Origin: Gonapodya prolifera JEL478
Lineage: Eukaryota; Monoblepharomycota; Monoblepharidomycetes; Monoblepharidales; Gonapodyaceae
Assembly: GCA_001574975.1 (NCBI GenBank)
Contig: KQ965758.1
Coordinates: 128,763-192,762, forward strand
DNA length: 64,000 bases
Reading direction: 5' to 3'
A program made the translations under genes and the position numbers. Positions 46,367 to 57,680 of the stretch are shown here, piece after piece; within the stretch, counting starts at the first letter, position 1, and every line of letters starts with the position of its first letter. The notes under the pieces were generated by a model that ran no database searches, was not told where the DNA came from, and was given only the letters and a program-made list of their open reading frames with translations.

Positions 46367-48230
46367 CTATTCAGCTTCATCATCCTCTGAGCCTCCTACC
46401 TCGCTCAGAAGCGGATCTCCGTCATACGTGGGTATCAAATACCTGTCGTCCTCCCACGGTCGCCCGACCAACACTCGACTTCCTCCTTTCACCGTGGCGT
46501 GTTCTGACTCCGAGAAATGTTCCGCAAGTTCGTCAGAGTTGGAGAAACGACGGAGACACGCAAAACATGTGAGGAGAGAAGTGTGCCGTCGCACGTAGTT
46601 TACCAAACGAATCTGGGAGTAGGTGGTAGGGGCTACAATTGCACAGTTAGAGGAAGCCAAGGATGATAGTCTATCTTCAACTCACCCCAAAAAATTTTCA
46701 CCCCTTCTTTTCCAAACCACTTCCAACCGTGTTCGAGTTCCATGTGTCGCCAGGCTTCGGCTGGGGACGAAAGAACATGGCTGGGATGGAACAAACACGA
46801 TGTGGGCTCGTCTATTGTTGAGAGCCAGTCAGAAAACCTGAGAGAAGCCATAAATCAGTCACAGGCGTCAGCACTGTCTCAAGCCATTTGCACACTAACG
46901 TTTCTTCTGCTTCACTCCCATCGTCGTCGTCACTGTTATCAGTTACCGGTGGCGTTTCCTGGGAGCTGTTCACGGGGCGAGATCTCGAAAAGGTGGCGGA
47001 CGGCGAGACAATTTCTGTCAGACGAGTTGAAGTTGCAGGCTGAAGTAATCTGGTATAGTTTGAAAGAAAGAATCTAAAATCATGTTAGAATGGTGACAAC
47101 TCATCTGCACTATGTTTCCTTCATTCACATCTTGACATTGTTGCTCACCTGTCCCACTCTTTGTCCCTCCCATCAACGCTTCCATGCCGCTTCTTTCGCA
47201 TATGCCTCCGAAGCGCCCCTTTATCTCGAAACAAGCGACGACATCGTGGACACTCCCCTCGTTGAACCATGCGTGACAAAGTGTCCACTAAGTCTGAGAC
47301 AGAGAGAAGGTTATCTGGGGTGCCAAGATAAAAGGAGTGTACCGTGGACAAATGCTAAATAAAACAAATGACTTGTTTGAGGCGTTACAGCAAATGGAAG
47401 GGTGGTGATTCCTGCAGCAACGGACTCTACCACCCCTCCATCCCATATGAGCCACTCACCCTCCACCACTCTGACCTTCCTTCCACCACTTCCTTGCAGA
47501 AAATACACTTCCTCTTCCATTCCTCACGTCGTTCACGCTCCCACTGCGCCAGCGCCGACAAAGCGGCGCGACGGACAAGTGCAGCTCTTAACTCGGAGTC
47601 AGATGAGAAAGATGGGGAACTTGGACCGAGAATGACCGGAGGACTTGAGAAATGAGTAGAATCCGTGGGTGAAGCCACTTCTGGTTCGTTTAGTGGGAGG
47701 TTGTCTTTGTCTTGGCTGGGGGGACCAGTGCCTTCTGGCCATTGGCCGAGAGATGCAACTGCACCATGTTCAACATCAATTCCCAGCACCGCAACCATGC
47801 TTGCAAGCATCGAAGCAACCTCAGGATCGTGGGCGCAACTGTCCGTCTTTTCCCGTGTCATGGGAACATTGGCTGCGTCCCCATTACGTGACATGTTTCT
47901 TCCATTCTGTGATGATCGTTCCCCAACTCCTATCTGTGCGTAGTGAGTAAAGTACTCCTCAAAGGCCGGGAGAATACCGTTCACATCTTGCACCAACAAA
48001 TTGTGGCAATCAAGAAGATGCTTCGTCGCTTCGTCAACGTTTCTCAAGAGAGCCGGGCTAGTTGAATCATCGCATCCTGGAAATCGGCACACCACAAATG
48101 ATATGCCTGAGTAGAAGTGGGCAGGGAAGATGCCCCGCTGATGCGATTCCTTTTCGGTTGGGGCGTTCCCTTCTTTCACACTCGCTGATGAATCGGACGA
48201 ATCGTCAATCGAGTCACCAGCGATGCTCAT
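46367..48230 (-). CDS. ZNF277-like C2H2 zinc-finger protein
   Basis: Homologue of zinc finger protein 277, which in animals binds ribosomal protein uS5 and has been linked to chromatin. The start at 48230 reads MSIAGDSIDDSSDSSASVKE. Signature parts: CRFPGCDDSTS with HLLDCHNL (finger 1 region); RKCIFCKE; GTPDNLLSVSDLVDTLSRMV followed by ECPRCRRLFRDKGALRRHMR and KKRH with DGRDKEWDR (ZNF277: GLPDNLVFVEELLELI... CLYCEKTFRDRNVLKEHMRKKGH); HPSHVLSSPAEAWRHMELEH; LVNYVRRHTSLLTCFACLRR with EHFSESEH; and the C-terminal PWEDDRYLIPTYDGDPLL, matching the PTYENDTLL end of ZNF277. The stop is at 46367-46369. About six exons. Divergent from GSK3 with 299 bp between starts. Confidence 0.9.
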
Positions 48231-48529
48231 TTCGTGTTTCGGCAAAACTTAGTAAAATCAGCCAACCACCAGCTTTCCAATATTTTTTTGCATTGAGATT
48301 TGACAACATTACTTACGTAGCAGGCTGGGGAAGGCGAAATGGTTGACACGTTCGGAAGGAGTTGGAATTGTATGTGTACGAAACACTCCGACAACAACAA
48401 AATGGAGCAAACCTTATTACTTTGGCTCTTGTTACAACGCCTCACATTTTGGAGAGGGGGTTGGGCCTAAGAAGTGGCTTGAGAGTGCTCTCCCTGAGGC
48501 GCCGTCGCTTTTCGATTTCTAAAACCCAG

Positions 48530-50623
48530 ATGTCCGCGAAGCGTAAACCCGGCGCCAATCCTGCTCTTGAGGCTTCGCTGGTCTCCGCCTCACTTCCCCG
48601 TGACGCGCCGAAGGGGCCTCTCCATCTTCCCACCATGGCAACCCAACAGCCACCTCCACACCTCGCTAGGTCTGCCGGTCCCGCCGAACCAGACTCGCGA
48701 GAGGGTAGTCTAGCAGAGCGGAGCCCAGCACCTTTTCTGGACCGGCCAGGCCCTCCTCCTGGCGGAGCGGCCTCCGGACAACCACCATCGGCGTCGAACA
48801 CGAATGGCGGGAGCCAAGGAGGCGCTTTAGTCGAAAGAGGAAGTGAAAGTACTATAGCTACAAGTCGAACGTGGGAGAGTGAGTGACGAATCGTCCACCG
48901 CACAAACAAATAGACCTCTCGTGAAGGAGTGTCCCATGCGCCGAAACACTCCGAGGCCCACAGGGTGCGAATTTCTTGTTGCTCCATTACTAGCGGGCTA
49001 TAGATTTTGGAGGAATCAGGGCCTTTCCCGCACGGAGGGAGGAATGGTTCTCGGAGGACACAACGAGTTTGCGATAGTGGGACATTCGGCTGAACAGCCT
49101 CAATTCCCCTTCCGCATGGATGGAAACACAATTTCCAACTGATATATACTGCACTTGATTCTTGTACTCATACTTCTTTGTTGCTCCCAATTCCTCCAGT
49201 CCTGGTTCCTGCCATTGACTCACGTTCCTCTCGCTCTATTGAACTTCGATACACGGACGCTGGTCCTGCTGGATCTGGTTCGTTTGGTGTGGTGCAACGG
49301 GCAAGACTGAGTACGGGGGAATGGGTTGCGATGAAGAAGGTCATGCAGGATAGGAGGTTCAAAGTGAGTGGCACGCATGCATTGTGTATTGGACAGTGCC
49401 ATTGACTTTCGATGTGCTTTGCCGTGAACCAGAACCGCGAACTCCAAATTATGCGACTTGTTTCTCACCCCAACGTTGTGGACCTTCGGTGCTTTTTCTA
49501 TTCAGCTGGAGACCGCCCAGACGAAGTCTTTCTGAACCTTGTTCTGGATTACGTGCCCGAAACGATCTACCGAGCTGGGAGGAACTATACGAAGCAGAAA
49601 TTGGCGATGCCCATGCTGTTGATAAAGGTGAGCAAGGACGAAATGGATATCGAGATTCACTTTTGGAACAATTTTTTTGTCCCCCCAGCTCTACATGTAC
49701 CAACTCTTCCGCTCCCTCGCTTACATTCATTCCCTTGGTATTTGCCACCGAGACATCAAACCTCAGAACCTCCTTTTGGATCCATCTACCGGAGTGCTGA
49801 AGCTTTGCGACTTTGGGTCTGCGAAAATCCTCGTTGGCGGAGAACCCAACGTCAGTTACATCTGTTCCAGGTATTATAGGGCACCCGAGTTGATCTTTGG
49901 AGCGACAAACTATGGCGTAGCCATCGGTAAGTGATGAATTCGAGTCTTCACGCGGACAAGAGACGAATAAATGTTTCCTTCGGTGCTAAGATGTATGGTC
50001 GTCGGGTTGTGTCATGGCCGAGCTTATTCTTGGGCAACCTTTGTTTCCCGGTGAATCCGGTGTCGATCAGCTCGTTGAGATCATCAAGGTCCTTGGAACA
50101 CCGTCTCGGGAACAGATTACCGCTATGAACCCCAACTACACAGAATACAAGTTCCCTCAGATCAAAGCATGCTCTTGGGCAAAGGTGGGAATTGCTTGTC
50201 AGTAGTGTTTGTTGAACGACGTCTCATCGGCTAGCTCAGGTCTTCCGGAACCGCCCAACTACGCCGGACGCGCTTGATCTGATTGCCAAAACTCTGGAGT
50301 ACACACCACAGACGCGGCTCACCGCAATCGAAACCCTAACTCATCCATTCTTTGACGAACTCCGACAACCTGGTCTGCGCCTTCCCAGTGGACGGGAAGT
50401 GCCGGATCTCTTTGATTTCTCTTCCTCCGAACTTTCCATACGCCCTGATTTGATTCGTAAGCTTGTCCCACCACATGCGGAAGAAAGACTGAAGAAGCGG
50501 GGGATAGACATCGCAAACTTCACCCCAGTGCGACTGGAGACACCAGCACAAGTTTCAGAGCGAAGCGCTGGCCTTGCGGGCAATACCAATAACATATCGG
50601 TTGCGAGAGAGGCTCGCGGCTAA
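48530..50623 (+). CDS. GSK3: Glycogen synthase kinase 3 homologue
   Basis: CMGC-family Ser/Thr kinase. The start at 48530 opens a ~118-residue Pro/Ala/Ser-rich first exon ([17 protein letters not shown]). The kinase domain has [11 protein letters not shown] (Gly loop), [11 protein letters not shown] (VAIK Lys), [51 protein letters not shown] (HRD), LCDFGSAK (DFG), [20 protein letters not shown] (activation loop with the GSK3 tyrosine), [40 protein letters not shown] and [10 protein letters not shown]. All catalytic residues are intact. The first intron (48889-49198) is the longest. The long N-terminal extension is not conserved in sequence and could be regulatory. The stop is at 50621-50623. 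Confidence 0.97.
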
Positions 50624-51032
50624 TGATGTTGCGACGGGATCAGGATTCGAGGTTGGATGGCACTTGGTCGGACAAAACATGTTACTGGATTTGGACTCAT
50701 TCCTGTCAGTTGGATTATAACTTTTTACAATCTCCGGGATACCCCTGGACAATCTGGGTGGCGATGATCACTCCTTATCATTCTGAAACGGGAAGAGGGT
50801 GTGGTAGTGTTGCCTGTGACACAGCAATGTTACCAATTGTCCCTCTCTTTGGCGTTGGCGCTTGCATATCCCGCGCCTTGTAAGTTAATGAGTCCTATCC
50901 AACACACTTTAGCAAAGCGTAATGGTTTATCGTGTATCTCATGCATCAAAAAATTTGCGTATCGATGCGGCTGTGATACGAATTTGTGCCCCAAATTTGT
51001 GTTGCTCTGCGGTCACAATTTGCGAAGATAAC
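50624..51032. other. Intergenic region, GSK3 to polymerase kappa
   Basis: 3' flank of GSK3 and 5' flank of the polymerase, same strand. Nothing further recognised. Confidence 0.5.
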
Positions 51033-53462
51033 ATGGAATGCGATGATGTGACTGGCGGCCTTGAGTTTGATGTGGAAAGTGACGATGACGACGCCATCAA
51101 TGTCCAAGAGTCAGACGTGCTCGGGGATATTAGCGACTTTTGGGATGATTTGGCAGAAACATCCGACGATCAGCGCGCAAACCCGCACACAAAACAAGGG
51201 TCAGTAACCGAAGGGCCAAATGCAGAGAATGGTCTTTCTCGAATCGCACTGGACGACAATAAGGCCGGAATGGATGGTTTGGACAAGCAGAAGATCAACG
51301 ACATTATATTTTCAGTATCAAAAGGGTCGCGATTTTATGAAAATGAAGCGAGAAAGGACGAGATGGCGCGTAAGCGGACGGAGCGCGCAGTGCAGGAACT
51401 CGGGAGACTTAAATCGCTGGACCTCACAACGGAGAGGAGCATTGTGGAACAATTATGCACCAAGTTAGAAGCCCAACGAGATCTTTCGAAAGTAATAGTT
51501 CATGTGGATATGGATGCCTTTTATTGTGCCGTCGAAGAACGGGACGATCCATCCTTGAAGGGCAAAGCGTTTGCTGTTGGGGTAGGTGCAAATAATGCCG
51601 CGCAAATTTTCTTCGGCACCATATTAAAATAGTATACAGGGGACTGCGATGCTCACCACCGCGTCATACGCCGCGCGAGCTTTCGGAGTGCGTGCGGCAA
51701 TGCCAGGTTACATTGCACTGCGTCTTTGCCCCGAGCTCAAGTTCGTTCGACCGGACCACCGCAAGTACAGCGCAGCGAGTGAAGAAGTGAGAAAGGTTTT
51801 CCAAGTGAGGATGTCTTTGTGATTACTTTTCGTTTTCGCTCAAACAGGCGCTTTAGAGATATGACCCAAACTTTCGACCAATGTCCTTGGATGAAGCGTA
51901 CTTGGATCTCACTCCGTACCTTAGTATGCATCCCGAAGATACTCCAATCACGGTGGTTTCCCGAATGCGTGAAGAAATTCTCTCAGAAACTGGTCTTACC
52001 GCGAGCGCTGGAATCGCCGCGAACTCGTGAGCATGAATGGTTTGATCGCCAGCTGTGTTCAGTGGTGAAAGGTTTTCTTGTTTAGTCTTCTGGCCAAGGT
52101 TTGCTCGGGTAAGAAGTGCAAGATGAAAATTGATGTTGAATCCCAAACTGAGAGCAAGCAACAGATCGAAATAAACCCAACGGGCAATATTTCCTTCCTT
52201 TCGACAGAGAATCTATCTTGGAATTCGTTCAGGCACTTCCTGTACGAAAACCTCCTGGTATTGGCAAGGTTACAGAACAATTTCTGCACGCGTTAGGTAT
52301 CCGAACTTGCAAAGAAATCGTAAGGAGATGTTTTTTAGTTTTGGTTTCCATTATTGAGCCGCGCCCCTTGGGTCCATAGTGGGACAATCGTGTATACCTG
52401 TACAAACTCTGCTCTGCGGCAAGTTTTGATTACTTCATGCGTGTTGTCATGGGGATTGGTAGCTCGCACGAGGACCGGTGAGCTAGCAAAGCGAACCGAC
52501 CATTTCCCACCTTCTTGACGCCTGGACCGACAGACCAAGCTTTGGAAGTGGACCCGACCGCAAGTCCATAAGCCACGAGACGTGAGCGGGTGTGATGATG
52601 CCAATTGCTCGATGACATGAATATCTGAATTGGTCTCATCTAGAACCTTTTACCCCACGTCAGATGCAACTGCTATGCGTGCCACCATTCGACGACTCTC
52701 GCATTCCTTGTCAGTCGAAATGGCAGAGGAGAAGATCAAGGGGAACACAGTCACAATAAAGCTCAAGCGATCGGATTTTCGGGTGTTTCAAAAATCGAAG
52801 AAGCTGATGCGATACTTAAAAATGGAAGATGATATTGTCGCCGTCGCTTTAGAGGTAAGAGTTACTCTCTGGAGATTATTATATCCTTGCCGAGTCTTTC
52901 TTCAAACACAGCTTCTCAACGATGAGTTGCAAGTCAACCCAGGAATAGAACTGCGACTAATGGGTGTGAGGATGTCGGGGCTCGCCAGTAGCGAAGTTGA
53001 TAAGAACGTCGGAATTGCTAAGGTGAGTGAAAGCTCCGAATACCTTGGCCTTATCCCAAAACACCTCTTCAGTATTTAAAAAGCCAACAAGCCCCAGATG
53101 ACAAAATTGTGTCCACCTTGCCACCACCCCCGCCATCGTTGCCAGAAGATCCGCATCCCTCGAATTTACAGCTGAGCACGTCAAGAGTCTCCAGCGGGCC
53201 GGAACTGACGTCGACTTCCCCGGATCATAATACGCTTCCCGAACTCACCCCAACGTTCTCATCCTTTCAATGTCCGATATGCGGTCGTGCCATTCAGAGT
53301 GGAAAAGATCTGGTGAGACTCAATCTGCATGTGGACGCTTGCCTGAAAGGAGGAAGCGAAGTCTCCAGCCCGACATTGATGGGTGGAGTGAAGCGAAAGC
53401 GGACTAGTGGCGAAACAAGCAAGAGTAAAGGGTTGAGAGCTTTCGGATTCAGTACAAAATAA
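51033..53462 (+). CDS. POLK: DNA polymerase kappa (DinB family)
   Basis: Y-family translesion polymerase acting in the nucleus. The start at 51033 reads MECDDVTGGLEFDVESDDDD. The kappa-specific N-clasp region GMDGLDKQKINDIIFSVSKG and GSRFYENEARKDE precedes the catalytic core: VIVHVDMDAFYCAVEERDDP (metal-binding Asp), GTAMLTTASYAARAFGVRAA with MPGYIALRLCPELKFV, MSLDEAYLDLTPYLS (catalytic DE), LTASAGIAANSLLAKVCS, and RKPPGIGKVTEQFLHALGIR (helix-hairpin-helix). The little finger has RKSISHET and FYPTSDATAMRATIRRLSHS, then VRMSGLAS. A C-terminal UBZ4-type finger CPICGRAIQSGKDLVRLNLH-VDAC should bind ubiquitinated PCNA. It ends FGFSTK, stop at 53460-53462. About ten exons; everything needed for activity is visible. 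Confidence 0.95.
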
Positions 53463-53565
53463 CGCTTTTATCACACATTAGTAATGTCATTTGCATTTTG
53501 ATTTGTAATTAGATTTCAGGTACTACACAAATCTTTTCTTCTGCGAGGGGATTTCTTCACCAAAC

Positions 53566-56500
53566 ATGCCCGTCGCCACTACTCACCCGAACGGCATCAC
53601 CGACGCCTCTCACGATGGTGGCTCCGAGTACGACGATGTTACCATAAATGAAGATGAGATCGACTTTGAAGACATCGAGGCTCGCTATCAGCAAAGACTG
53701 GATTCCTTACCCGATCCATTCGACTCTGTGGTAGTCGTGGACAATGTCCCGGTCATTGACAAAAGCAAAGAGGACAGACTGTTCACAGTCATCCGGAAAA
53801 CCTTCAAACAGATCGGCGAGTTTAAGAGCGATGAACGGGGAGGCATTTTTATGCCATACGATGAATCTACAGGGAAGAGCAAGGGGTGAGTGGAAGCATT
53901 TAGAATTTCTGAAGTGTGCTCGCTGTCTGGAGCGTGGAGTCGAGTGTTCATGGATGGATGAAATGTTATTTCTCGCCCAAATTGAATTGGGCGAAAATGA
54001 CATTCTTTCGACATTTTCTCTCTCTAACCACTTCACGTGTTCAGCTTCCTCTTCCTCACCTTCACGCATCCCTCTGAAGCTCGTCTTGCTGTTAAGGAAG
54101 CAGATGGCTTCCCGCTGGACAAACTGCACGTTCTTCGGGTCAATCACTTTGCGGACATTCAACGAATGGCAGAAGCCGATGAAGAATGGCAGGAACCACC
54201 CGTGAATGACGAAGAGGACGACACCGCAGAAGGAGGTGTAGGAAAGGCAGTGGTGAGTCATTTTTACAGTTCCACACCATAACTGGACAGCCTCCTCACG
54301 AACACTATTTTGAAACACCAAATGTGTTTCTCTGTTTAAATTGGACATCCGAAACCAGGCTCAAATTAACTCCCACCTCCTTCACCCTGGGGCGACCCAG
54401 CGGGATCAGTTCCTTCTGATGCGCAACGACGAGGTCGGTCTCTTTTGGAACACTGGAAAGGGCGATCCGGAGCTCGTTTACACCCGCCAGGTAAGAGTCA
54501 TATGAGTCATCCAGAGTTTCAAAGGTCACTGACAACAAATTTCATTCTTCGCGACACTGCAGAATTGGACGGATCATCCTCCCGTATTTTCTCCCAACGG
54601 CTCGTTCCTCTGCACCTTTCATAAGCAAGGAATAGCCCTTTGGTGCGGACCGCAGTTCACACGAGTGGCCCGATGGGCACATCCTGGTGCCCGGCTGGTC
54701 GAATGGTCGCCTCAGGAAGGCTATGCGTGCACTTGGGGGCCAGATCCCATAAGAGGAGAGGAAGAAGGAGAAGACTGGGTGAGTTCTTCTGGTGGTGAGA
54801 TCTGGGTGTGCACCGGGAGGAGCATTGCACGAGAGGGAGCCCTGGAGATGACCTTCATGCTACACCTGACTGTGTTTTCGGACACAGAGCAGGAACACAC
54901 CACGACAAAATCGCGTGATCTCGCCGTCAGAGCGCAGATTTGTTGTCGCAAGCTTCCCGCCTGCTTTTGCTGGGATCTTGTTTCGAGTCCAGTCTTTGGA
55001 GCATGTGCTTGTCCTGGGTGAATTGGAACCCGGTTGAAGGGGGAAAGGTCGAGGTTTGCGTGACAACAGATGCGCATGGCGTGAGATTGGCGGTGGACTG
55101 GGTGCATTGAACGGAGAACTGATGGGTGGAGACACCGTGAACCCTTGATGTACCGTCAGCAGTGCTATGTTTGGATCTGATCGTGGCGTTCCTTTCTACC
55201 TGGTACCGACAGAACTGTGCTATTTGGTCAAGCAGCCCATCTGCATCCAGCCAGCCGCTCAGAACGTTTTTGATCGAGTCACCGTCCTCGAACGCGGGTA
55301 ATTCCGATGGCAAGCGTACGCTGGAGTGGCCAGTGTTCAAGTTTTCTCACGACGACAAATATGTTGCGCGAATGGTCCAAGGAGAGAAGTCTGGCATATA
55401 CGTTTATGAACTTCCAGGCATGGGGTTAGAGGGGAAGAAACCGTTACGGGTGAGTTCTGTTGACGAATTTGGATGCTCCCTTGAATTAATTTTATGGTGG
55501 ACAGATTGACGAGGTCCAAGGATTTTCATGGTCTCCTTCCGACAATCTCCTCTCGTTCTGGGTACCGGAAGTCGCGAATAATCCCGCCCGCGTAACGGTT
55601 ACAAAGTTCCCACAGAGGGATGTTCAACTTCGTACGAAGAACCTCTTCAACGTGGCAGATGTAAGTGTTTAACATTCGTGATCGTTCTGTGCTCACGCTA
55701 ACGTTTCGTATAGTGTAAGATGCACTGGAGCCCGTCTGGATCGCACCTTTCGGTACAGGTCACGAGATATACCAAAACCAAAAAGTCGACTTTCACGAAT
55801 TTCGAAATTTTCCGAATTAAGGAAAAGGACGTACCCGTGGATGTGAGTGAATGATTCGCAACATAGCAATCGAGATGTCTGAAATAATTCCTTGTGGTAG
55901 GTTGTTGACATGAAGCAAACCGAGACTATCGTTCAGTTCGCATGGGAACCGTCCGACTCGACCTACCGCTTCGCCGTTCTTGCAAACGAAGGTACCGGTG
56001 CGGCAACCAAAACCATTGTCTACGTTTACGACGTGCCTCCTCCGACCGCACCAACAACCGGAGCCGGCCCTTCGGCTAAGGAGGTCGCAGTGCCTATAAC
56101 GACAAAGGTTTTCCGCCAACTTGACCGCAAAAGTGTTGCCGGGGTCCACTGGAGCCCCAAGGGCCGGTTTATTGTCCTCAGGGGAACTGGTGGCGATATT
56201 GAGTTCCACGACGTCGATGACGGTATCACCATGGCGCAGCAGGAGCACTTTGGAATGGGTGGGGTGGAATGGGACCCGAGTGGCCGTTATGTTGCTAGTG
56301 TGGTTACGGGATGGAAAAGCGGAGTAGGTGTCAGCTCTTGGTTGATTTCGTCTCTTTTTGCAGAGGAGATAATTTTCATTGTTTTTCGAGCTTGATACTG
56401 GCTACAACTTTTACACCTTGACTGGTCAACCCATCATCCGCAAAACCGTTATGGGCCTCCGATACTTCTCTTGGCGCCCTCGTCCACCTACTCTGCTCTC

Positions 56501-56837
56501 TACCGAGCAGATGAAAGCGATCCGCAAGAACCTGAAGAAATACTCGGAGAAGTATGAGAAGATGGATGCCTTGCGGGAGACGGAAGTCGACAGAGAGGTC
56601 AAGGAGCGGAAGAAGAAGCTCTGGGAGGAATGGCAGGCGTACCGGGCGGAATGCTTGGCGAGGGTTGCGCTGGCAAAACCGCTGAGACTCAAGCTACGCG
56701 GCTGGGACGACGACGAGAGGCCTGTCGAGGGCGCGGTCGAAGGTGACGGTGGAGAGGTTGTCGAAGAATGGATGGAGGAAGTGGTGGAAGAGCATGAAGA
56801 AGAGGTTGACGATGTGGCAGACGAAGATGATGATTGA
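53566..56837 (+). CDS. eIF3b: Translation initiation factor eIF3 subunit B (Prt1)
   Basis: Scaffold of the eIF3 complex on the 40S ribosome. The start at 53566 reads MPVATTHPNGITDASHDGGS. The RRM gives FDSVVVVDNVPVIDKSKEDR, FKSDERGGIFMPYDES and FLFLTFTHPSEARLAVKEAD. The beta-propeller blades include RDQFLLMRNDEVGLFWN, NWTDHPPVFSPNGSFLCTFH, LEWPVFKFSHDDKYVARM, IDEVQGFSWSPSDNLLSFWV, CKMHWSPSGSHLSVQVTRYT, SVAGVHWSPKGRFIVLRGTG and GGVEWDPSGRYVASVVTGWK. The C-terminal helix region reads RKTVMGLRYFSWRPRPPTLL, EWQAYRAE and an acidic tail, stop at 56835-56837. About ten exons. One intron, about 54780-55245, is several times longer than the others. Confidence 0.97.
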
Positions 56838-57040
56838 ACTCTTGTAACAGAGGTGGTCAATGTCGACAGGGGAGCGGACGTTCGGAATCGCGTGAACGTG
56901 GAAGTCTGATAAAATTTATTTCAGAAGTGGTGAAATGTAACCATTCGAAACATTTGCTACTTTTGGTACGGCACTAATGCTCCGACGGGGGGTTTTTTTT
57001 TTCCTCAACCGGCAGAATCAATCAGTGAGTTATCGGTTGA

Positions 57041-57525
57041 ATGGGGCGATCTTCGACACTCGATTTGGGCATGGGCCGGCGGGCTTCCTTTCTTGTGTAC
57101 ACCACGATTGCGTTGATAGCATGGATACTCGTGCTGTTTCACGACTCGCTGGCTCCCGGCGTGGAAGTACCAGCATATGTGGACGAAGTCGTTCCTGCTG
57201 TGAGTTGTTGTCGAGCAACGTCGCGGAAACCGGGCCGGTTACACTGAATTCAAAACGGGTTGCTTGTTTTCTATTGCACTGATCGACTCGTTCGTCCAGC
57301 TACCGCTGTGGGTTCTCGTATCACTGGGGTCGTACCTTCTGTGGTCACTCGGACAAGCACTCTTCGAATTCCGAGATTGTCCCGAGGCTTTTGATAGCCT
57401 GCAGGTGGTGAGTGACGTTGTGGATTATAGTTTGGTGAGCAGCGAGCATTCCTGACACGTTCTGTTCACAGGACGTTGCGAGAGCGAAGGCGGAATTGAG
57501 GACACGGGGTTTGCCTATCATGTAA
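57041..57525 (+). CDS. DPM3: Dolichol-phosphate mannosyltransferase subunit 3
   Basis: Small ER membrane protein that anchors the catalytic subunit Dpm1, which makes dolichol-phosphate-mannose for N-glycans, O-mannose and GPI anchors. Start at 57041: MGRSSTLDLGMGRRASFLVY, then the first membrane helix TTIALIAWILVLFHDSL. After an intron with donor GTGAGTTG, exon 2 reads LPLWVLVSLGSYLLWSLGQA followed by LFEFRDCPEAFDSLQV, the diagnostic DPM3 stretch (family: F-DCPEAY-EL). The third exon gives DVARAKAELRTRGLPIM, the Dpm1-binding coil, stop at 57523-57525. About 107 residues, the usual size. Confidence 0.88.
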
Positions 57526-57680
57526 TCTTTGTTGGTACATAATACTTCACGGGCGGGAGCGAACTCTCCACTGAACGTAGTAATATTCAAAACCAAAGGC
57601 AGATAGCAGATAATTTTTCCGTCCGTACACAAAGGCAAAACTGTTTTCGCAAGAAAGCCACCTCTTCCTTCAGGCTTCTT

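Noticed and set aside
49199-50623. Kinase as another CMGC member (CDK or MAPK)
   Set aside because: The activation loop [20 protein letters not shown] and the following [19 protein letters not shown] are specific to GSK3.
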